Assembly: GCF_003627155.1 (NCBI RefSeq)
Contig: NZ_CP032621.1
Location: forward strand, 1,523,501-1,587,500
Length of the DNA stretch: 64,000 nt
Source: Streptococcus gwangjuense
GTDB lineage: Bacteria > Bacillota > Bacilli > Lactobacillales > Streptococcaceae
Reading direction: 5' to 3'
Notes under the pieces: model-generated
Database searches by the model: none
What the model was told of the DNA's origin: nothing
What the model saw: only the letters and a program-made list of their open reading frames with translations
Position numbers and translations under genes: made by a program
In this document: one piece after another, positions 43,122 to 53,257 of the stretch
Position numbering within the stretch: the first letter of the stretch is position 1
Layout: every line of letters begins with the position of its first letter

Positions 43122-44456
43122 TTATTCAGCCAAAGCTCCCATTGGATCCCAAGGTGCTAACACGATTGGTTCTGCCTCATAAGCAGCTTGTTCTTCTGCT
43201 GTCAGCAATTCTTTGCGAACAACGATTTGGTATGTGTATTCGTCCATCCAAGCGTCTGAGGCAACGAAGTAACCATCAGTACCGACCTTGTCTCCCCATG
43301 AGTTTTCAACCTTCCACTTGGTTGACTTGCCATTTTCGTCCAAATCCACACCTGTCAAGACCATGGCGTGGGTCATCAAGCTCTCACTGTAGTCCAAACG
43401 TCCAGCCTTGTCTTGAGTAAGTTTAATGTCCATGCTTGATTCAAAGTCATAAACATCTGTCGCAAGGATTCCAGCTTTACGGTTGCTGAGCTGACCGACA
43501 TCAGAACCAAACCAAACAGTCTCACCTGCTTGCATTTGAGCAATTGCCAATTCTTTCAAGCGATCCATCGGCACGTTGATGTAACGAACTGCACGGCTAC
43601 CAACCACATTCCCCAACATCTCAACTGTGTACGATTTGCCGTATGGTTTATCAGCAGTTGGAGCATTGATAACAGAAACATAGTCCTCTAGAGGAAGATT
43701 GACATATTTCTTGTAAAACTCTTGTGGTGTAATGTCCTTTTCGCTTTGGTAGTTGTTATCCTTATCGCGATAAGCAAAGTTAAACTGACGTGGTGGAAGA
43801 CCCAATGACATAGCAAGGAAGTTAAAGATTTCTTGCAAGAGGTCTTCTTTCTTAGCTTGAACAGTCGCTTGGTCTGCGCCAGAAGCGAGTAAGTCACGCA
43901 AGATTTGAGCATCTTGACGAAGCAATTTGTTGAGAATGGCATTGAGCTCACGACTACTGCTAGATGAAACAGACTCAGGGTAAACTGACTTAGGCACGAC
44001 ACCGTATTTCTCAAAGAGGGCAACGACCATATCCCATTGACCGCCATCTTGTTGTGGAGTTTGAAGTAGGAATTTAACCTTACGGCTCGTCAAGTCTTGG
44101 TCTGCAGTCGCAATGACTTGCTCCAAGAACCAGTTTGATTTCTCATACTTGTCCCAGAAGAAGGTGTGGGCCTGTGATAACTCAAAATTTTCCAGTTTGT
44201 ATTGTGAGATGAGCTTGTGGCGGAAGGTGTTGAGAGCTGCAAACATCCAGCAACGACCAGACGCTTTCTGGTTGGTTACCTTGTCCTTGGTCAAATCCAA
44301 TGAGAAAACAGGTGTATTGTCTACATGGCTCTGACGACGTTCTAGAGCTGCAAAAATTCCATTATGGCTGGCAGCATTTTCAATCGCTTGGTATTTGACA
44401 TTTGCTTCATAGTTGGCAAATAGTTTATCAGTAAATGATTCTTGAATCGCGTTCAT
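43122..44456 (-). CDS. pepC: Aminopeptidase C (bleomycin hydrolase family)
   Basis: 444 aa C1B cysteine peptidase. The catalytic triad is in KASGRCWMFAALN (Cys69 region), SLMTHAMVLTGVD (His) and VENSWGDKVG (Asn). It forms hexamers in the cytosol that trim imported peptides from the N-terminus. AGGAGG-type site precedes the ATG. It is a single gene. Confidence 0.97.
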   Translation of the reverse strand: MNAIQESFTDKLFANYEANVKYQAIENAASHNGIFAALERRQSHVDNTPVFSLDLTKDKVTNQKASGRCWMFAALNTFRHKLISQYKLENFELSQAHTFFWDKYEKSNWFLEQVIATADQDLTSRKVKFLLQTPQQDGGQWDMVVALFEKYGVVPKSVYPESVSSSSSRELNAILNKLLRQDAQILRDLLASGADQATVQAKKEDLLQEIFNFLAMSLGLPPRQFNFAYRDKDNNYQSEKDITPQEFYKKYVNLPLEDYVSVINAPTADKPYGKSYTVEMLGNVVGSRAVRYINVPMDRLKELAIAQMQAGETVWFGSDVGQLSNRKAGILATDVYDFESSMDIKLTQDKAGRLDYSESLMTHAMVLTGVDLDENGKSTKWKVENSWGDKVGTDGYFVASDAWMDEYTYQIVVRKELLTAEEQAAYEAEPIVLAPWDPMGALAE

Positions 44457-44567
44457 AGATTCCTCCTTTTATTCTACAGTCTATTATAACTCTTTTCACA
44501 AAGGAAGCAACTGAAAAACATAAAAGGCAAAGACATTCTCCCTCACCTTTTTCGAATATAAACCAAA

Positions 44568-45290
44568 CTAAGCGATACTAGCAAGGAGAACCTCTAATTC
44601 TTCCTTGGTCAAGCGACGCCATTCTCCTCGCTGCAAGTTCTCATCCAATACTAGCGTTCCCATAGTCAAACGTTGCAAGTCTACTACTTCCTTGCCACAG
44701 TAGCCCACCATACGCTTGACCTGATGAAACTTCCCTTCTGCAATGGTCACACGAATTTGGCTTTGATTCTTTTCTGAATCTATGGACACAAGTTCCAGTT
44801 TAGCAGGCTGACAAGTAAAGTCTTTGAGAGGAATTCCCTTGGCAAATGTCTCCACATCTTCTTGGGTCATGATTCCCTTGACTTGTGCCAGATAAGTCTT
44901 GTCCACATGACGCTTGGGTGAAAGAAGAGCATGGGCAAGCTTGCCGTCATTAGTCAAGAGCAAAAGACCATGCGTATCGATATCCAAGCGCCCTACTGGG
45001 AAAACTTCCTTGCTCCGAGCAATATCATCCAGCAAGTCCAACACCGTTCTGTGCTTGGGATCCTCAGTCGCTGAGATAACTCCTTTGGGCTTGTTCATCA
45101 TGTAGTAGACAAATTCTTCATACTCCAGCACTTGCCCATCAAAGCGAATCTCATCTATTTTTTTATCAATCTGCAATTTAGCTGATTTCTCTTTTTTACT
45201 ATTTACCGTCACGCGCCCAGCCTTGAGCATGTTTTTGACCTCAGTCCGACTCCCCACAGCGCAGGCAACTAAAAATTTATCTAATCTCAT
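44568..45290 (-). CDS. rsuA: 16S rRNA pseudouridine516 synthase RsuA
   Basis: 240 aa. It has an N-terminal S4 RNA-binding domain (MRLDKFLVACAVGSRTEVKNMLKAGRVTVN, residues 1-30 in blocks) and the catalytic domain with VGRLDIDTHGLLLLTNDG (catalytic Asp, about residue 102). The pair KPKGVIS and EGKFHQVKRM are typical of RsuA. It isomerizes one uridine in 16S rRNA. Confidence 0.92.
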   Translation of the reverse strand: MRLDKFLVACAVGSRTEVKNMLKAGRVTVNSKKEKSAKLQIDKKIDEIRFDGQVLEYEEFVYYMMNKPKGVISATEDPKHRTVLDLLDDIARSKEVFPVGRLDIDTHGLLLLTNDGKLAHALLSPKRHVDKTYLAQVKGIMTQEDVETFAKGIPLKDFTCQPAKLELVSIDSEKNQSQIRVTIAEGKFHQVKRMVGYCGKEVVDLQRLTMGTLVLDENLQRGEWRRLTKEELEVLLASIA

Positions 45291-45350
45291 ATCACTATTA
45301 TATCACACTCAAAAGGAGGCTGTCTCAATGACCAACCTCCTTTTCGTTTC

Positions 45351-45545
45351 ATACTCTTCAAAAATCTCTTCAAACCGCGTCAACGTCGCCTTGCCGTATA
45401 TATGTTACTGACTTCGTCAGTTCTATCTGCAACCTCAAAACAGTGTTTTGAGCTGACTTCGTCAGTTCTATCTACAACCTCAAAACAGTGCTTTGAGCAG
45501 CCTGCGGCTAGTTTCCTAGTTTGCTCTTTGATTTTCATTGAGTAT
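45351..45545 (+). repeat. BOX element, boxA-boxB-boxB-boxC
   Basis: 195 bp in forward orientation: boxA from ATACTCTTCAAAAATC at 45351, two boxB units (TGACTTCGTCAG near 45410 and 45454), boxC ending in TTTCATTGAGTAT at 45545. It lies between rsuA and the GlsB-like gene. Confidence 0.95.
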
Positions 45546-45558
45546 CAGATTTAAGAAA

Positions 45559-45789
45559 TTAACTTCCTCGTCTCCAGAAAATCGCTAAGACAATCATGGA
45601 ACCTAGTACTGCCGGAATAATGGCAGTTCCTGCTATTATCGGTCCCCAAGTCCCAAAAAGCAAATGCCCTATAAAGGCACCAATCCAGCCTAGAAACATT
45701 TTCCCAAAACATCCCATTCGCTCTCCACGATTAGTCAGAGTACCTGCTAAAAATCCCACTAGGAGGCCAACGAACATACTTCCTAACAT
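45559..45789 (-). CDS. GlsB/YeaQ/YmgE family membrane protein
   Basis: 76 aa with three hydrophobic helices and the Gly-rich family pattern (MFVGLLVGFLAGTLT, GCFGKMFLGWIGAFIGHLLFG, IIPAVLGSMIVLAIFWRR). This family of small transglycosylase-associated or general stress proteins has no proven function. GGAGATAAT precedes the ATG; it lies 9 bases after the pepS stop, thus cotranscribed. Confidence 0.8.
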   Translation of the reverse strand: MLGSMFVGLLVGFLAGTLTNRGERMGCFGKMFLGWIGAFIGHLLFGTWGPIIAGTAIIPAVLGSMIVLAIFWRRGS

Positions 45790-45798
45790 ATTATCTCC

Positions 45799-47040
45799 TT
45801 AATTTGCCCAATCTCCGTTACGGAAGAGTGGTACACGTGTCCCATCCTCACGGATACCATCGATATCCATTTGGTTCGAACCAATCATAAAGTCTACGTG
45901 AACATCTGAACGGTTAAGCCCCGCAGCTTCAAGCTCCTCTTCGCTCATCTCCGCTCCACCAACAACACTAGTTGCATAGGCTGCACCAATAGCCAAGTGG
46001 TTTGAAGCATTCTCATCGAAAAGGGTGTTAAAGAAGGTAATGCCTGACTGAGAAATTGGGCTTGGATCTGGCACCAAGGCACATTCACCCAAGGCACGCG
46101 CACCCGCATTTTCAAAGACAAGGTCTTTCATGACCTGATCGCCTTTTTCTGCAGTGATATCCACAATTTGTCCATCCTTAAAGGTTACCTTAATACCTTC
46201 AATGATATTTCCGTTATAGCTAAGCGGTTTTGTAGAAGTGACATAACCATCTGCACGACGGAAGTCAGGCGCTGTGAAGACTTCCTCTGTCGGCATATTT
46301 GGCAAGAATCCTTCGCCCTGTGCATTGATAGCACCAGCTGATTCCCAAACATGGTTTTTCGGCAAGCCGAGTGTCAAATCTGTTCCTGGCGCTGTGTAGT
46401 GAAGGGCTGAAAATTGTTCTTTATTGAGCATATCAGCTTTACTCTTAAGGATAGCTGCATGCTCTTCCCAAGCCTTAACAGGATCTTCTTCGTAAACACG
46501 GCAAGTTTTGAAGATTTGGTCCCAAAGGAGATCAACTGCTTCCTCGTCGCTCGTAGCATTTGGGAAGACTTTCTTAGCCCACTCAAGTCCAGCAGCGGCT
46601 GCTACAGTCCAGCTAACCTTGTTGGATTGAGTTGCGATTCTCATTGGCTTCATGGCAAGTCCCATAGCCTTAGCAGAAGCTGAAAGCTTATCAGCGTCCA
46701 CTCCGTTCAAGGCACCTGGATCAGATGAACGAACTCCAAGACGGCTAGCCTTGTTCTCCAAAAGATAGTTCATCTCAGCAATCTTGTATTCTGGCACATT
46801 GTCCAGACGCTCCATCGGCGCATGGAGGAATTTCTCACGGTTAATGACATCATCTGTCCACTGAACAATAACCTCATGCGCACCCAAAGCATAAGCTTCT
46901 TTGACAATCAAATGCGCCAATTCACGTTGCTCCACATCGATAGAAAGAGCCAAAGTGTGACCAGGCTGAACGTTAATTCCGTTCGCAACCAACAATTTCG
47001 CATATTTCTCTAGATTTTCTTTAAAATTTGGTAAAACCAT
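45799..47040 (-). CDS. pepS: Aminopeptidase PepS (M29 family)
   Basis: 413 aa. M29 metallopeptidase marks include AHEVIVQWTDD, EVFTAPDF (metal Glu), ARALGECALV (Glu) and SNHLAIGAAYA (His), IDGIREDGTRVPLFRNGDW at the end. It releases N-terminal residues such as Arg and aromatic residues from peptides in the cytosol. AGAAAAGAGAAAACAGA is a weak ribosome site. Confidence 0.93.
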   Translation of the reverse strand: MVLPNFKENLEKYAKLLVANGINVQPGHTLALSIDVEQRELAHLIVKEAYALGAHEVIVQWTDDVINREKFLHAPMERLDNVPEYKIAEMNYLLENKASRLGVRSSDPGALNGVDADKLSASAKAMGLAMKPMRIATQSNKVSWTVAAAAGLEWAKKVFPNATSDEEAVDLLWDQIFKTCRVYEEDPVKAWEEHAAILKSKADMLNKEQFSALHYTAPGTDLTLGLPKNHVWESAGAINAQGEGFLPNMPTEEVFTAPDFRRADGYVTSTKPLSYNGNIIEGIKVTFKDGQIVDITAEKGDQVMKDLVFENAGARALGECALVPDPSPISQSGITFFNTLFDENASNHLAIGAAYATSVVGGAEMSEEELEAAGLNRSDVHVDFMIGSNQMDIDGIREDGTRVPLFRNGDWAN

Positions 47041-47061
47041 TCTGTTTTCTCTTTTCTATTT

Positions 47062-47214
47062 TTATTTTTCTTTCAAAGCAGAGAATAATCCTGCTAAAGC
47101 AATAGCACCTGACAAGAGTGCTGTCGATAGAAGTATTGTCTGGTCAGCAAGTTCCAATTGATATTCAAATACCTTCTCAGCCGGCTTATCTTCCGCAAAA
47201 ATTCTTAGTTTCAT
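47062..47214 (-). CDS. Small hypothetical protein (50 aa)
   Basis: The frame starts at the ATG at 47214, MKLRIFAEDKPAEKVFEYQL, and ends GLFSALKEK at 47064. It is an acidic half followed by one hydrophobic helix (TILLSTALLSGAIALAGLF), so a single-span membrane peptide. GGAGGGAAATAG precedes the start. It lies 18 bases after the polC stop and upstream of pepS on the same strand. I recall a similar small gene here in pneumococcus but no function. Confidence 0.6.
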   Translation of the reverse strand: MKLRIFAEDKPAEKVFEYQLELADQTILLSTALLSGAIALAGLFSALKEK

Positions 47215-47232
47215 CTATTTCCCTCCAAGACC

Positions 47233-50200
47233 TTAAAACAACTCATCAAACAAACTGAGCTGGTTATCTTCTGGCATATTGCCCAGAATCCCCATTTCAT
47301 CCATCTTTTCAACCAAGGTTGATGAGAGCCCACCACGCTTACGTAGTTCTGTTTTAGAGAGGAATTCTCCCTCTTCACGCGCTCGCACCAATTGCTTGGC
47401 AACGTTCTCTCCCAGACCATCCATTGCTACAAATGGCGGGATAAGGGTGTCCTCGTCGATGAGGAACTCTGTCGCCTGACTACGGTAGAGATCGAGTTTG
47501 CCAAATTTGAACCCACGTTCCCACATCTCATTGACAATCTCAAGAGTTGTATAGAGATCGATTTCCACATTGGAGGCTTCATTGTTCTTACGTTTTTCAG
47601 AGATTTCTTCCATTCTACGCTTGATGGCATCCAAGCCCGCACCCATGGTCTTGATATCAAAAGCCTTAGCGCGGATTGAGAAGTAAGCACAGTAATAATA
47701 AATTGGATGGTGAACCTTGAAATAAGCTACACGCAAGGCCATCATAACATAGGCTGCCGCATGGGCTTTCGGGAACATGTACTTAATTTTCCCACAGGAC
47801 TCGATATACCACTCTGGCACCTTATTGGCCTTCATGGCTTCAATATAGCCATTTCGCTCCTCTTCGGAAATCTTTAGCCACAAGCCCTTACGTACTCGTT
47901 CCATGATGGTAAAGGCCATCTTAGGTTCGAGACCAGCATGCATGAGGTAAACCATGATGTCGTCCCGACAACCGATAACAGTCGATAGGTCTGCTATTCC
48001 TTGCTTAATCAGATCTTGAGCATTACCCAACCAAACATCGGTACCGTGGGACAATCCAGACAGCTGAAGTAACTCCGCAAAAGTCGTTGGATGGGTTTCA
48101 TCTACCATCCCACGTACAAAGTTAGTTCCAAATTCTGGAATCCCCAACATTCCCGTCGGCGTACCAATTTGCTCAGATGTTACCCCTAGCACATCCGTCC
48201 CAGAAAAGAGAGCCATAACTCCTTCATCATCCATAGGAATTTCATTGGGATCAATACCAGACAAATCCTGAAGTTTCCGAATCATGGTCGGATCATCATG
48301 TCCCAGCACATCGAGTTTGAGGACGTTCTCGTCGATATCATGGAAGTTAAAGTGAGTCGTTTGCCATTCAGCCGTCACATCATCCGCTGGATACTGGACA
48401 GGCGTAAAGTCGTAAACATCCATGTAGTTCGGAATAACAACGATTCCCCCTGGGTGTTGACCTGTTGTCCGCTTGACACCAGCTGCACCTTGAGCGAGGC
48501 GTTCTACCTCTGCATCACGATAAAACTTGCCATAATCTCGCTCGTAACCCTTGACAAATCCATAGGCAGTCTTAGCAGCCACCGTACCAACCGTTCCTGC
48601 ACGAAAGGCATATTCTTCACCAAAGATATCACGCACATCCAAGTGGGCGCTAGGCTGGTCTTCTCCCGAGAAGTTCAAGTCAATATCGGGAACCTTGTCC
48701 CCATCAAAACCAAGGAAGGTCTCGAAAGGAATATCTTGCCCGTTTTTGCTGAGTTTATGACCACATTTAGGACAGTCCTTATTGGGCATATCAAATCCTG
48801 AACCATAAGAACCATCTGTGATAAACTCACTGTACTGACACTGATCACAGACATAGTGAGGAGAGAGAGGATTGACCTCAGTAATCCCAATCATGGTCGC
48901 AACGAAACTAGATCCGACAGACCCACGAGAACCAACCAAGTAGCCCCGTTCATTGGAGCGTTGCACCAACATCTGGGAAGCTAGATAAATCACAGCAAAT
49001 CCATTCCCCAGAATAGAGGTTAGTTCTTTTTCAATCCGCAAATCAACAATATCTGGCAGCGGATTTCCATAAATCTCAAAAGCTTTCTTATAGGTCAACT
49101 CAGCAACTGTTTCTTCAGCCTTGTCGATGAAAGGCGTGTACAAGTCACCCTTAACAACCTCAACGGGTTCAAAGATTTCTGCCAAGGCATTGGTGTTTTC
49201 AATAACCAATTTACGTGCCAGTTCCTCTCCCAAGAAGGCAAATTCATCCAACATTTCATTAGTCGTTCTAAAATGGGCTTTTGGCAGAGGAGCTGGTTGA
49301 GCATGTTCCCCATGACCGATAGTTCGGTTAATCATAGCCCCCTGTCCCAAACTACGGACAATAATTTCACGGTAAATCTCTTCTTCTGGTTCGATATAGT
49401 GGACATTCCCCGTAGCCAGAACGGGCTTGCCAAGGCGGTCTCCCACCTCTATCAAACTCTTGATAATGGTCTGGAGTTCTTCCATATCCTTGACCTGCTC
49501 CTTGGCAACCAAGGGGGCATAGATAGCTGGTGGCATGACCTCGATAAAGTCATAATACTTGGCCACCTCAACCGCCGCATCCACACCTTGGGAAACGACT
49601 GCATCAAAAACTTCACCTTCAGAGCAAGCTGAACCTAAAATCAAACCTTCCCGATGGGCATCTAGAACTGTTCTCGGAATTCGTGGCACCCCTTCAAAAT
49701 ACTTGGTATTAGACAATGAAACCAGCTTAAAGATATTTTTTAGACCTACCTGATTCTTGACATAAATAGTTGCATGCTTAATCCGAGCTTTTTTGTAAGA
49801 ATCTGGACTAATCAAATCAATGTTGAGTCTAGCTAGATCGGTCACACCATGTTTTTCTGCTACTTCTTTGATAAAAATAAAGAGCAGGCGACCTGTAGCT
49901 TCCGCATCGTAGTTAGCCATGTGGTGATGTTCCAAAGCCACACCAAAACGCTTGGTCAAAGGCCCCAAACCATGACGTTTATACTCAGGATAGAGGTTTC
50001 TAGCAAACTCCAGCGTATCAATAACTGGCTGACTAATCTTTGGCAGACCATGACGCTCATAATTGGCATTCATAAAGCCAACGTCAAAGGTAGCATTATG
50101 GGCAACTAAGACTGTATCCTTACAGAATTCTTGGAATTCTTGCAAAACTTGTTCCAGTGGCTTGGCATTTTTGACATGGTCATCTGTAATTCCAGTCAAC

Positions 50201-51624
50201 TCAGTAGTAAAGGCTGATAATGGATGCCCGGGATTAATAAATTCATCAAATTCAGCAATGACATTCCCCTTGTACATCTTAGAAGCTGCAACCTGAATCA
50301 AGTCATTATAGATGGCTGATAGCCCCGTCGTTTCCACATCAAAGACCACATAGGTTGCTTCGGACAAGTCCATCTCCACTTCGTTATAGACGATAGGGAC
50401 ACGGTCCTCCACGATATTGGCTTCCATACCATAGATCAGCTGGATTCCCGCTTTCTTAGCCGCCTTATAGCCATGTGGGAAGGACTGGACATTTCCATGA
50501 TCCGTGATGGCAACCGCCTTGTGTCCCCACTTAGCAGCTGTAGCAACGATTTCTTCGACCTCGGGTAGAGCATCCATGGTCGACATATTAGTATGAGCAT
50601 GAAACTCAACCCGACGCTCACCTTCTGGCATCAAATCCTTCCGCTCATAGTGAACAACTTCCTGCACATCCTGCACGTTCATAGTCAAATCGCGTGTGAA
50701 GTTATTCATCTCCACATTCCCACGAACTCGGAGCCAAGAATTTTTCTTGATTAGGTCAAACTTCTGAGCCTCTTCCTCATTCTTAACCCACTTTTGCATC
50801 GAAAAACTGGAAGTGTAATCCGTCATTTTAAAGTTGATCAAAACACGCCCTGTTCTGGTCACTTTTTGCTCCACATCAAACACAACCCCTTCAAAGACCA
50901 GACGATTCTCCTCCGTCGTGACTTCGATCATCGGAGTAATCTCTGCCTTATCTAGCTTGGGTTTAGCTGCAGCTTTTTTGGCTTGAAAATCAAAGGCTGG
51001 TTTCTCTTCTGCTGGAGGAGGTGCCATCTGTTCTAGTTGTTCCATAGCACGGAGCGCTTCCTCATTGGCAGCTTGAACAATCTGCTCATTTTCAGCATGA
51101 AAGGCCTCTTCCTGCTCTTGTGTCAGCACATCATTTTTCTCGACTTGACAATTAAAAGTTGGAAAGCCAAACTTTTCAAGTTGTTTCGCTAAATTAGGAA
51201 GATGATTCTTCTTAAAGTGTTCTTTATCAATCGCCTCAGAGCCCTCAATAAAGAGTTGGTTCCCCTCCGCACGAACTTGCAGATTTTGATAAAGGGACTT
51301 AAAACCTTGACTAGCACATGGCCCTTCAGAAAAAGCCTCTCTATAGTAGGACTGCAAGAGTTGATTTGAAAATTCTTGAGACAGAGCCTTGATTTCGAAA
51401 ACAGCTTTATTACCTGTCTTAGAAAATTCTTCCCTCAAACCTTTCTTTAATTCTAAAAAGATTTCAATCGGTAAAATATTAGAAAATACGAAATGAAACT
51501 CCCATACCTTACTAATTTTATGAACCACAACTCGCTCAATATCGGCCTGTGCTAAAGCAGGAGCCTGTCTCATTTCAGTAGGTATCCCCAATTGATTCAT
51601 CAAAATTTCAAAACTATTTGACAT
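47233..51624 (-). CDS. polC: DNA polymerase III alpha subunit, Gram-positive type PolC
   Basis: 1463 aa, normal for PolC. The order is: N-terminal domain (1-220), OB-fold (about 230-330, [29 protein letters not shown]), PHP domain ([16 protein letters not shown], about 338) split by a 3'-5' proofreading exonuclease ([17 protein letters not shown], about 423; [20 protein letters not shown]), then the palm with [12 protein letters not shown] (catalytic Asp pair, about 970), a zinc-binding insert CDQC...CPKC, and the C-terminal duplex-binding part. It is the main leading-strand replicase of Firmicutes. GAGGAAAGTGA precedes the ATG. Confidence 0.98.
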   Translation of the reverse strand: MSNSFEILMNQLGIPTEMRQAPALAQADIERVVVHKISKVWEFHFVFSNILPIEIFLELKKGLREEFSKTGNKAVFEIKALSQEFSNQLLQSYYREAFSEGPCASQGFKSLYQNLQVRAEGNQLFIEGSEAIDKEHFKKNHLPNLAKQLEKFGFPTFNCQVEKNDVLTQEQEEAFHAENEQIVQAANEEALRAMEQLEQMAPPPAEEKPAFDFQAKKAAAKPKLDKAEITPMIEVTTEENRLVFEGVVFDVEQKVTRTGRVLINFKMTDYTSSFSMQKWVKNEEEAQKFDLIKKNSWLRVRGNVEMNNFTRDLTMNVQDVQEVVHYERKDLMPEGERRVEFHAHTNMSTMDALPEVEEIVATAAKWGHKAVAITDHGNVQSFPHGYKAAKKAGIQLIYGMEANIVEDRVPIVYNEVEMDLSEATYVVFDVETTGLSAIYNDLIQVAASKMYKGNVIAEFDEFINPGHPLSAFTTELTGITDDHVKNAKPLEQVLQEFQEFCKDTVLVAHNATFDVGFMNANYERHGLPKISQPVIDTLEFARNLYPEYKRHGLGPLTKRFGVALEHHHMANYDAEATGRLLFIFIKEVAEKHGVTDLARLNIDLISPDSYKKARIKHATIYVKNQVGLKNIFKLVSLSNTKYFEGVPRIPRTVLDAHREGLILGSACSEGEVFDAVVSQGVDAAVEVAKYYDFIEVMPPAIYAPLVAKEQVKDMEELQTIIKSLIEVGDRLGKPVLATGNVHYIEPEEEIYREIIVRSLGQGAMINRTIGHGEHAQPAPLPKAHFRTTNEMLDEFAFLGEELARKLVIENTNALAEIFEPVEVVKGDLYTPFIDKAEETVAELTYKKAFEIYGNPLPDIVDLRIEKELTSILGNGFAVIYLASQMLVQRSNERGYLVGSRGSVGSSFVATMIGITEVNPLSPHYVCDQCQYSEFITDGSYGSGFDMPNKDCPKCGHKLSKNGQDIPFETFLGFDGDKVPDIDLNFSGEDQPSAHLDVRDIFGEEYAFRAGTVGTVAAKTAYGFVKGYERDYGKFYRDAEVERLAQGAAGVKRTTGQHPGGIVVIPNYMDVYDFTPVQYPADDVTAEWQTTHFNFHDIDENVLKLDVLGHDDPTMIRKLQDLSGIDPNEIPMDDEGVMALFSGTDVLGVTSEQIGTPTGMLGIPEFGTNFVRGMVDETHPTTFAELLQLSGLSHGTDVWLGNAQDLIKQGIADLSTVIGCRDDIMVYLMHAGLEPKMAFTIMERVRKGLWLKISEEERNGYIEAMKANKVPEWYIESCGKIKYMFPKAHAAAYVMMALRVAYFKVHHPIYYYCAYFSIRAKAFDIKTMGAGLDAIKRRMEEISEKRKNNEASNVEIDLYTTLEIVNEMWERGFKFGKLDLYRSQATEFLIDEDTLIPPFVAMDGLGENVAKQLVRAREEGEFLSKTELRKRGGLSSTLVEKMDEMGILGNMPEDNQLSLFDELF

Positions 51625-51954
51625 TCACTTTCCTCACATTATTCTCCTACTATTTTACCATACTTAGAGGTGTTTTCTAAAGACAAAAGGAAGCCACTTC
51701 AAGACAACAAAGAATTTTCTTATGTATATCCTTACTCCTCATTTAAGGATATTTACCTAGGGAAATTAAAAAATCTTCCAAACAGTACTCCCTCCCAAAA
51801 AAGTTAGATGAATCATTTATCCAGAGAATGTAGCTCTGTTTTACACATAACGAAAACACCCCGAAAGTTAGGCGGAAAAAATCTAACTTTTGGGGTGCAA
51901 TTTATTCTTTATAAAACCTGAAAAGAAATCAGTCTTTAACTCCTGCTTTCTCTC
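51625..51954. other. Gene-free interval at a rearrangement junction, with IS-like inverted repeats
   Basis: This 330-base gap between polC and nagA has no ORF worth calling. It holds a palindrome CACCCCGAAAGTTAG (51857-51871)/CTAACTTTTGGGGTG (51883-51897) with one mismatch and an 11-base loop, and a third related stretch CCCAAAAAAGTTAGAT (51794-51809). Such CCCAAAAGTTAG ends are typical of IS3-family elements, so an IS remnant is likely. The palindrome may also act as terminator. Confidence 0.5.
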
Positions 51955-53106
51955 TTATGCTTGATAACGTTTCACGCCATCTAGGTAGGTTGCTACCAAT
52001 TCCAAATCTTTATCTAGTACGATAAAGTCCGCGTCATAGCCTTCACGGATTTGACCACAGACATCGTCAATATGAACGGATTTAGCTGGGTTGAAGCTTG
52101 CCATCATAACTGCTTCATGCGGATTCGCAATTCCCCATTCGACAACATTCTTCAAACCGTCTTTGAGTTTGAGAATAGAACCCGCCAAGTTACCTGTAGA
52201 TTTGAGACGAGCAGTTCCATTTGCAACGACAACTGGGAATTCTCCCAACATGTAGTCGCCGTCTTCCAATCCACCCGCTGTCATACAGTCTGTGATAAGG
52301 GCAATATTTTCAGTTCCTTTTTGTTTGATAAGAATTTCGCAGGCTTTTGGATCCACGTGATGGCCATCACAGATCAACTCTGCATAGGTATGTGGCAATT
52401 GGTACATGGCCCCAACCATACCGAGTTCGCGGTGAGTTAAGCCACGCATTCCATTGTAGGCGTGTACCCAAACACTCGCTCCAGCATCGACTGCTTTTTT
52501 AGCTTCATCAAAAGTCGCGTTTGAGTGCCCAAGAGCAACCGTCACACCTTCGCCCGTAACCGTGCGAACAAAGTCTTCTACACCTTCACGTTCTGGCGCA
52601 AGGGCAATTTTATTTAGCAGGCCATTTGCTGCTTTTTGCCAAGCACGGAACTCATCCATACGAGGATCTTTCATATAAGCAGGATTTTGAGCGCCCTTGT
52701 ATTTCTCTGTGAAATATGGGCCTTCAAAGTAAATTCCACGAATCTTAGCTCCACTTGCTTCCTTGTAGCGAGCTCCGATATTCTCTGTTACTGCAAGCAG
52801 TTGCTCATAAGAAGATGTCAAAGTAGTTGGTAAGAAGCTTGTTACCCCCATGCTAAGAAGTCCTTTACTCATAGTATGAAGAGTGCCTTCAATGTTATTA
52901 TCCATAACATCCACTCCACCAAATCCGTGAATGTGGGTATCTACAAGTCCTGGAGCAATGCTATAACCTGTATAGTCAATGACGTCAGCGCCTTCAGGAA
53001 TTTGTTCTACATGTTTTCCAAACTTGCCGTCCACAAGTTCCAGGTAACCTCCACGACGAACTCCGTGTGGGTAGAAAAACTGATCCGCTTTAATATAGTT
53101 AGGCAT
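51955..53106 (-). CDS. nagA: N-acetylglucosamine-6-phosphate deacetylase
   Basis: 383 aa amidohydrolase. It has APGLVDTHIHGFGGVDVMD (metal site HxH), YFEGPYF, ALGHSNATFDEA, HAYNGMRG and LICDGHHVDP, and the catalytic Asp in LITDCMTAGG. It deacetylates GlcNAc-6-P, directing amino sugars to glycolysis or wall synthesis. AAGGAGG is 8 bases before the ATG. It is probably single, with nagB elsewhere. Confidence 0.96.
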   Translation of the reverse strand: MPNYIKADQFFYPHGVRRGGYLELVDGKFGKHVEQIPEGADVIDYTGYSIAPGLVDTHIHGFGGVDVMDNNIEGTLHTMSKGLLSMGVTSFLPTTLTSSYEQLLAVTENIGARYKEASGAKIRGIYFEGPYFTEKYKGAQNPAYMKDPRMDEFRAWQKAANGLLNKIALAPEREGVEDFVRTVTGEGVTVALGHSNATFDEAKKAVDAGASVWVHAYNGMRGLTHRELGMVGAMYQLPHTYAELICDGHHVDPKACEILIKQKGTENIALITDCMTAGGLEDGDYMLGEFPVVVANGTARLKSTGNLAGSILKLKDGLKNVVEWGIANPHEAVMMASFNPAKSVHIDDVCGQIREGYDADFIVLDKDLELVATYLDGVKRYQA

Positions 53107-53257
53107 AATGTTAACCTCCTTAAAAGATTGATTCTACAATTTATTATGTCAATTACATTATAAACCTTTCTTTTTTATTTGTAAATGGTATAGACCTATT
53201 TTCTAAAGATATTTTAAAAGAGCTGGATTTCTCCAACTCTTCTCTTTTTAATACAAG

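Noticed and set aside
48298-48801. 167-aa open frame on the plus strand
   Set aside because: It is a shadow of polC.
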